Below, one piece after another: positions 35,653-40,735 of a stretch of DNA of 40,735 nt (its first letter is position 1; each line of letters begins with the position of its first letter). A program made the translations under genes and the position numbers. The stretch comes from Lentimicrobium sp. (GTDB lineage: Bacteria > Bacteroidota > Bacteroidia > Bacteroidales > Lentimicrobiaceae). The notes beneath the pieces are model-generated. The model saw only the letters and a program-made list of their open reading frames with translations. It was not told where the DNA came from and searched no databases. The DNA lies in assembly GCA_024709105.1 (NCBI GenBank), contig JANJXJ010000116.1, forward strand, positions 1 to 40,735, written 5' to 3'.

Positions 35653-37608
35653 ATGAAGAAATCACTACTTGCATCGCTATTAATTCTGTTTACAACACTT
35701 CTTCATGCGCAGGGCCCATATGCTCCGGCAGCCGGAATGCCGGGAAGTACAGCCATTTCAAAAGACAGCAGCATTATTGTTTCATGGGCAAGCGGCGCTT
35801 TTGTAAAAAGAGGATTTATTCAGGCTGATGATACAACCGTATATGCCAATGGGTCAAAAAAAGCAAGTTTCGGACATCATTTTCATGCTATGGGAGCTGC
35901 TGAAGGCAGTTCAACTGAAGTAGTGAGTCTGGGCGATGGAGGCATGGCAACCCTCACTTTCGACAGAATCATTTACAACGAACCAGGCGCTGATTTTGCT
36001 GTTTTTGAAAACTCATTCGGCGATACTTTTCTGGAACTGGCTTTTGTGGAGGTGAGCTCTGATGGCATCAATTACAGCCGGTTTCCTGCGCATTCGCTGA
36101 CTCCTACTGATGTTCAAACCGGTGCCTGGGATGAAACAGACCCTACTCAGATTCACAATCTAGCAGGAAAATACCGCCAGGGATTTGGAACCCCTTTCGA
36201 TCTGAGCGAGCTGGCTCCCAATCCATTGGTAGATATCAATTTTATCCGTTTTATAAGAATTGTTGATGTGGTGGGAAGCATCAACCCTGCTTATGGTTCC
36301 GTTGATTCGCAGGGGAATTTAATCAACGACCCCTACCCTACACCCTTTAATTCAGGGGGATTCGATTTGGATGGGGTAGCGGTTATTCACGGTAATGTTC
36401 AGAATCCATTGCTGGGATTCGAGGAACTCCTGCCCGCAACTGATTCTTATTTTCTTCCTCTTGAAAACGGAAGCTTCTCATCGGATGACCTGAAGTTCAA
36501 TTATGAAGCCGGCTTTGGTTCCTGGTCGGGCTTTTCCTATTCAAACCGGGTAACGCTTACCGGCGAATATACCAACGACCAGTTTGTTGCAGCCTCCCTG
36601 GGAGGAATTGAGGGCGATTCAAGCAGTTTTGCAATTTCATATGTTTCATCTGACTGGATGAGTGGCACCTACGACCCCATTCCATCGGTGATTGAAACAT
36701 CAACCGGAAGTACAGCTGCCTTTAGTGGTTTTTATGTCAACAACAGCCATATGGCATACATCACCATGCGCGATGGCACACTTTACAACAAAAAATTCGG
36801 CGGGGTAAGTGGCAATGACCCCGACTGGTTCAGGCTTAAAATATGCGGAGTGCGCAGCGACAACAGCATTACTGACACAGTAGTTCACTATCTGGCGGAT
36901 TTCAGATTTACCGACCATTATTACGATTACATTCAAACCGACTGGCAATGGATTGACCTGTTGAATCTGGGCGAAGTTAAATCTCTTTCATTTATTCTGG
37001 AATCGTCAGATACCGGAGACTACGGAATGAATACACCCGCTTATTTTTGTATGGATAATCTGTCAATGGTCAATGTTCAGGCTCCGGTACTCAATGTTAA
37101 TATCCCCGATCAGACTGTTGCCATGAATGCAGAACCGGTTGAAATCCAGCTGACTGATCATTTTCACAGCTACAGCGGCAGCATAAACTGGAGCGTAACT
37201 TCAAACAGTCAGCCCGGACTTGTATCTGCAAGCCTTAACGGAGATGTATTGGCACTTACTTTTACAGCCAACGAAACAGGTGCTGCTGATATTGAAATTA
37301 CTGCCACTGCCTCAGGACTTAGCGTGAGTGACTTTTTTACAGTTACCGTTTCGTCAAATGTGGGCATTATTCCTATTCCTGCAATCAGTTTTACCGCCTT
37401 TCCCAATCCTGCCGGAAATAACCTTATGATTGAAGGAGCAGGCAACAGCCAGATGCAGTTAAGAACCCTGGCAGGCCAACTGTTAATGGAGCAGGAGCTT
37501 CTGCAGGAAAAAACTGAAATTGACCTTTCACAATTACCATCCGGCGTTTATCTGCTGCAAATTACCAACCGAGCAGGTACAGCAGTGAAAAAAATCGTGA
37601 AAAAATAA
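35653..37608 (+). CDS. T9SS-exported two-domain surface protein of the B12 locus (DUF4465-like)
   Basis: The ATG at 35653 begins a signal peptide (MKKSLLASLLILFTTLLHAQ); the frame extends upstream but overlaps the previous gene. The 651-residue protein has a domain at about 20-250 common in Bacteroidota cell-surface proteins ('PGSTAISKDSSIIVSWASG', 'VVSLGDGGMATLTFDRII', 'FAVFENSFGDTFLELAFVEV'), a DUF4465-like domain at about 265-475 ('SYFLPLENGSFSSDDLKFN' to 'AYFCMDNLSMV'), an Ig/cadherin-like linker at about 478-567 and a T9SS sorting domain at about 578-651 ('AFPNPAGNN', 'LPSGVYLLQITN'). Related DUF4465 proteins occur in B12 loci and may bind cobamides; binding here is inferred. Confidence 0.82.
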   Translation: MKKSLLASLLILFTTLLHAQGPYAPAAGMPGSTAISKDSSIIVSWASGAFVKRGFIQADDTTVYANGSKKASFGHHFHAMGAAEGSSTEVVSLGDGGMATLTFDRIIYNEPGADFAVFENSFGDTFLELAFVEVSSDGINYSRFPAHSLTPTDVQTGAWDETDPTQIHNLAGKYRQGFGTPFDLSELAPNPLVDINFIRFIRIVDVVGSINPAYGSVDSQGNLINDPYPTPFNSGGFDLDGVAVIHGNVQNPLLGFEELLPATDSYFLPLENGSFSSDDLKFNYEAGFGSWSGFSYSNRVTLTGEYTNDQFVAASLGGIEGDSSSFAISYVSSDWMSGTYDPIPSVIETSTGSTAAFSGFYVNNSHMAYITMRDGTLYNKKFGGVSGNDPDWFRLKICGVRSDNSITDTVVHYLADFRFTDHYYDYIQTDWQWIDLLNLGEVKSLSFILESSDTGDYGMNTPAYFCMDNLSMVNVQAPVLNVNIPDQTVAMNAEPVEIQLTDHFHSYSGSINWSVTSNSQPGLVSASLNGDVLALTFTANETGAADIEITATASGLSVSDFFTVTVSSNVGIIPIPAISFTAFPNPAGNNLMIEGAGNSQMQLRTLAGQLLMEQELLQEKTEIDLSQLPSGVYLLQITNRAGTAVKKIVKK

Positions 37609-37631
37609 TTTTAATAGTCAACCACAACTCC

Positions 37632-39620
37632 ATGAAGCACGCATCGGCAGCTATTTGTTTTTTACTGCTGTTTTCGTTTTCGGCAGCTGCCCAGCAGCCG
37701 CTTGCCGATACGCTTCATATTAAAGGTGTGGAAGTTAAATCGGAGAAAGTCAAAAAAAAGGAAATTTCCCCATATCCCCAGCAAAGTCTTACGGTTTCAG
37801 AAATTGATGCCGTCGCGGGTAACTCGGTTGCCGAAGCCGTTAAGACTTTTCCCGGGGTAGTAATGCGCGATTACGGCGGTGCAGGAGGATTAAAAACAGT
37901 AATGATCAGAAGTTTCGGCGCAGGGCATACGGGTGTTTTTGTTGATGGCTCTCCCATTACCGATATTTCAAGCGGACAAACTGATCTTGGCAAATTCCCG
38001 CTTACCAGGCTTGAAGAAGTTAACCTGAGTCTGGGCGCCAATCTGGATGAGCCCATCAGCGCCCGGGCACGCAATAGCGCCGGAACCATTAACCTGAAAA
38101 GCATAACTCCCGACTTCAGCAAATACAGCACCCGGGGAAGTTTCAGCATAAAAGGCGGTTCGTTTGGGCTGATTAATCCCAGTCTTGGAATAGACCGGAA
38201 AATCAGCAAAACCCTCATGGCTGCAGCAGATGTTAATGGTTTGATTTCGAATGGCGAATATCCATACACTGTTGACAACGGCCCGGCAGGAACAGAAAAT
38301 CTGAAAAGAAGCAACTCCGATATAAAATCCTTTAACTTCAGGTTTTTTGTTGATTACCAGCCCAGTGACAGTTCAAATTTAAAAACTACCTTCAGGTATT
38401 ATAATTCCGAAAGAGGATTGCCGGGGGCTGTGGTATACTATAACCCATACTCTTCGCAACGCCTGGCCAATAAGGATTTCAGCATCAACTCAAGTTACAG
38501 TGCAGCACGAAAGAAATATTCCATGCTCAGCAGTACAGGCTTCTCAAGAGGATGGCTTCGCTACACCGACCCTGATTATCTGGGGTTTACAGAGAGCCTG
38601 GACAACACCTACCTTCAACATGAGTTTTTTTTGTCATATTCCGGTGTATTAAGACATAAGCATGGCTTTTTAAGCTCATTTGCAGCCGATTACATATTCA
38701 ATAACTTTAGCAGCAATCAATACAACAACAGCAATCCGGTGCGCAACACCCTTATCTTTTCGGCAGGAGTTATTCACAAACACAAAATTACAGAAACCTC
38801 AGCGGGTTTGCTTATCAATTCGGTGAACGACAAAAACACCCTGTCAGAATCTCCGAAAAACACACTGAAAGCCATGCCATACGCCACAATCTACATTCGA
38901 ATTGCTGAAAAACCGGCTGTAAGACTGCGCATGATGTACAAAAACACTTTCAGAATGCCATCGTTTAATGAGTTGTATTATCAATTGGTAGGGAATGCCC
39001 GCTTGCTGCCCGAAAATGCAAATCAACTCAATTTGGGAGTGCTGGCAAATCTCAGTTTTTACAATAAAAGTCACATCAGGCTGACTGCCGATGTTTTTAA
39101 AAACAGAATCAGCAATAAAATAATTGCCGTGCCAACTCAGAATCTTTTTGTGTGGTCGATGCAGAATATTGGGAAAGTAAGCACCACAGGAGCCGAGATT
39201 TTAATAGAAGGCCTTTTTAAAGCAGGTGAAAAGACGAATATTTCAGCCTCTTTAGGTTACACCTGGCAGGAAGCGCTGGATGTTTCAGATAAAACATCAG
39301 AAACCTATGAACATCAGATTCCATATGTTCCTTATGAAACTTTTTCAGGCAGAATTCAGCTGGGCTATCAAAACCTGTCGCTCGATTACAACATTCTGTT
39401 CAATGGATTCAGATACTCGGCTGCCACAAATATACATCAGAACCTGCTGCCATCATGGTGGATAAGCGATGCAGGATTATCCTGGAACCTGCCTGCCAAG
39501 CGCTTCAACTGCAAACTAAAGGCAGAAATTACCAATCTGCTTGATAAGGAATATGTTGTTATCCGGAGTTTCCCCATGCCCGGGCGAAGTTTTGGATTTT
39601 CAGCTGCACTTAATTTTTAA
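37632..39620 (+). CDS. BtuB-like TonB-dependent outer-membrane receptor
   Basis: A 662-residue protein with signal peptide 'KHASAAICFLLLFSFSAAAQ'. The plug domain lies at about 45-155 ('AVAGNSVAEAVKTFPGVVMRDYGG', 'VMIRSFGAGHTGVFVDGSPI', 'GTINLKS'). The rest is a 22-strand-type barrel ending in 'FGFSAALNF', with the terminal Phe expected for barrel insertion. It lacks the N-terminal carboxypeptidase-like domain of SusC receptors and is close to BtuB in size. The riboswitch upstream and the BtuG-like gene downstream indicate corrinoid uptake. The gap to the gene before is 23 bases, and to the next 24, so they are one operon. Confidence 0.88.
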   Translation: MKHASAAICFLLLFSFSAAAQQPLADTLHIKGVEVKSEKVKKKEISPYPQQSLTVSEIDAVAGNSVAEAVKTFPGVVMRDYGGAGGLKTVMIRSFGAGHTGVFVDGSPITDISSGQTDLGKFPLTRLEEVNLSLGANLDEPISARARNSAGTINLKSITPDFSKYSTRGSFSIKGGSFGLINPSLGIDRKISKTLMAAADVNGLISNGEYPYTVDNGPAGTENLKRSNSDIKSFNFRFFVDYQPSDSSNLKTTFRYYNSERGLPGAVVYYNPYSSQRLANKDFSINSSYSAARKKYSMLSSTGFSRGWLRYTDPDYLGFTESLDNTYLQHEFFLSYSGVLRHKHGFLSSFAADYIFNNFSSNQYNNSNPVRNTLIFSAGVIHKHKITETSAGLLINSVNDKNTLSESPKNTLKAMPYATIYIRIAEKPAVRLRMMYKNTFRMPSFNELYYQLVGNARLLPENANQLNLGVLANLSFYNKSHIRLTADVFKNRISNKIIAVPTQNLFVWSMQNIGKVSTTGAEILIEGLFKAGEKTNISASLGYTWQEALDVSDKTSETYEHQIPYVPYETFSGRIQLGYQNLSLDYNILFNGFRYSAATNIHQNLLPSWWISDAGLSWNLPAKRFNCKLKAEITNLLDKEYVVIRSFPMPGRSFGFSAALNF

Positions 39621-39644
39621 CTCAAAACTCAAAAAGCAGGCCTT

Positions 39645-40735
39645 ATGTCAAAATCCATATACCATACTGAAAAAGTAGAAAGCAAGGTCTTCAAAATTTT
39701 ATTAGCGGCTGTTCTTATCTGTATGGTTTCATGGCTGACTTCCTGCCACAAAGAACCCGACCCTCCGGCACCTCAGCCTCAGGATACTACACTCATTACC
39801 CATGGCATTTATATTCTCAATGAAGGATTATTCAACCAGAACAATGCCACTCTTACCCGATTCGATTTTAAAGACTCTATCTCTGTTACCGATTACTTCT
39901 TTAATAAAAATGGCCGTGGGCTGGGCGATACCGGAAGCGATATGGGCTTGTACGGAACAAAGCTCTATATTGTTGTCAATGTTTCAAGTCAGGTTGAAGT
40001 GGCTGATGCAAAAACCGGTGTCAGCCTTGCAAGAATCCCACTTTTCGATAATCAAAAAGCCCGGCAACCCAGAAAAATTGCTTTTTACGGAAGACACGCC
40101 TATGTTTGTAATTTCGACAACACAGTCGCAGTGATTGATACCACCTCTTTGCAGGTAATAAAATACATCGAAGCCGGTCGTAATCCCGATGGAATACTTG
40201 CTGCATATGGAAAAATCTGGGTATCAAACTCTGGTGGTCTGGCTTTCCCCGATTACGACAACACCATTTCTGTGATTGACCCTGAAAATCAAACCGAAGA
40301 ACGCCGCATCAACGTGGGCATCAATCCATATACCCTCAGGAGCGACAATCGCGGAAACATCTTTTTGATTTCGAGAGGCAACTACAGCGATGTTAAAAGC
40401 AGACTTCAGGTAATAGAAGCCGAAAGTGGAAATCTTATCAAAACCTTTGAAGAATTTGAAGCCCTGGGGATGGCCATTTCCGGAGACTCTGCCTGGGTGT
40501 ACAATTACGACTGGCAGAATGGAAAAAGTTCAGTAAAAATAATTAATACCACTAATTTAGAAATAGTTAGCGATTCGTTTTTAGAAGATGGCAACAAGGT
40601 GAACTCCATCTACGGCATATCCGTTGACGAACAGGCTAAGTTGGTTTACATTACCGATGCCGGAAATTTTACCGGCAACGGACGGGTATATGCATTTGAC
40701 TTTTCAGGAAAGCATATTTTTGATTTTCCTGCCGG
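39645..40735 (+). CDS. BtuG-like beta-propeller surface lipoprotein, 5' part
   Basis: The ATG at 39645 opens a frame that runs off the window end; 363 residues are visible. A signal with lipobox 'WLTSC' (Cys34) is followed by a Pro-rich linker ('PDPPAPQPQDTT'). YncE/DUF5074-like propeller blades follow, seen as repeating 'NTVAVIDTTSLQVIKYIEAG', 'NTISVIDPENQTEERRINVG' and 'SVKIINTTNLEIVSDSF'. In Bacteroides, BtuG is a surface lipoprotein of this fold that caps BtuB and binds B12 very tightly; this gene has the same fold and position. Orthology is inferred and the C-terminus is unseen. Confidence 0.82.
   Translation, partial: MSKSIYHTEKVESKVFKILLAAVLICMVSWLTSCHKEPDPPAPQPQDTTLITHGIYILNEGLFNQNNATLTRFDFKDSISVTDYFFNKNGRGLGDTGSDMGLYGTKLYIVVNVSSQVEVADAKTGVSLARIPLFDNQKARQPRKIAFYGRHAYVCNFDNTVAVIDTTSLQVIKYIEAGRNPDGILAAYGKIWVSNSGGLAFPDYDNTISVIDPENQTEERRINVGINPYTLRSDNRGNIFLISRGNYSDVKSRLQVIEAESGNLIKTFEEFEALGMAISGDSAWVYNYDWQNGKSSVKIINTTNLEIVSDSFLEDGNKVNSIYGISVDEQAKLVYITDAGNFTGNGRVYAFDFSGKHIFDFPA

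Noticed and set aside
37871-38314. 147-codon antisense frame within the TonB receptor gene.
   Set aside because: It mirrors the codon bias of the real gene on the other strand and has no start context or homology.

Overview
The window comes from a member of the Bacteroidota, most likely Bacteroidales or a close relative. The evidence is a gldKLMN type IX secretion (T9SS) cluster, proteins ending in T9SS sorting domains, a SusC-free TonB/BtuB-type B12 locus, and promoters of the phylum's special form (TTG, about 19 nt, then TAnnTTTG). It is ordinary chromosome: no insertion sequence, phage gene, CRISPR array, tRNA or rRNA was seen.

Layout. (1) 1-2060: the 3' part of an ABC1/UbiB-family kinase gene (+), convergent with a gene for a secreted DUF2271-like protein that carries a T9SS sorting domain (-). 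(2) 2291-3580: enolase (-), with its own promoter and terminator. (3) 3720-21928: one uninterrupted minus-strand array fusing the str, S10, spc and alpha operons: rpsL-rpsG-fusA-rpsJ-rplCDWB-rpsS-rplV-rpsC-rplP-rpmC-rpsQ-rplNXE-rpsNH-rplFR-rpsE-rpmD-rplO-secY-map-infA-rpmJ-rpsMKD-rpoA-rplQ. It has no tuf and no adk. A promoter lies before rpsL and a hairpin terminator after rplQ; that terminator overlaps the eno promoter. (4) 21929-23945: a gene-poor stretch. It holds a strong candidate for an undescribed structured small RNA (about 22135-22322, -) with its own promoter and terminator, then two tail-to-tail genes for acylphosphatase-fold proteins that both carry Tyr where the catalytic Asn should be. 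(5) 23946-32158, all minus: recG, then gldN, gldM, gldL and gldK (T9SS motor and ring) and, just upstream of gldK, a PorP/SprF-family gene. (6) 32641-34519 (+): tandem paralogous YitT-family membrane proteins ending at a strong terminator. (7) 34663-40735 (+): a vitamin B12 uptake operon: promoter, cobalamin riboswitch, DUF6580-like membrane protein, a T9SS-exported protein with a DUF4465-like domain, a BtuB-like TonB-dependent receptor and a BtuG-like beta-propeller lipoprotein cut by the window end.

The parts fit together. The gldKLMN/PorP system exports proteins with C-terminal sorting domains, and two such clients lie in this window (the DUF2271-like protein and the B12-locus surface protein). 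The B12 operon appears to build a surface capture layer (two candidate binding proteins), an outer-membrane TonB channel and an inner-membrane protein, under riboswitch control. The least explained parts are the putative small RNA beside the ribosomal operon and the degenerate acylphosphatase pair. All calls were made by eye from sequence and protein-family knowledge; no database search was run.
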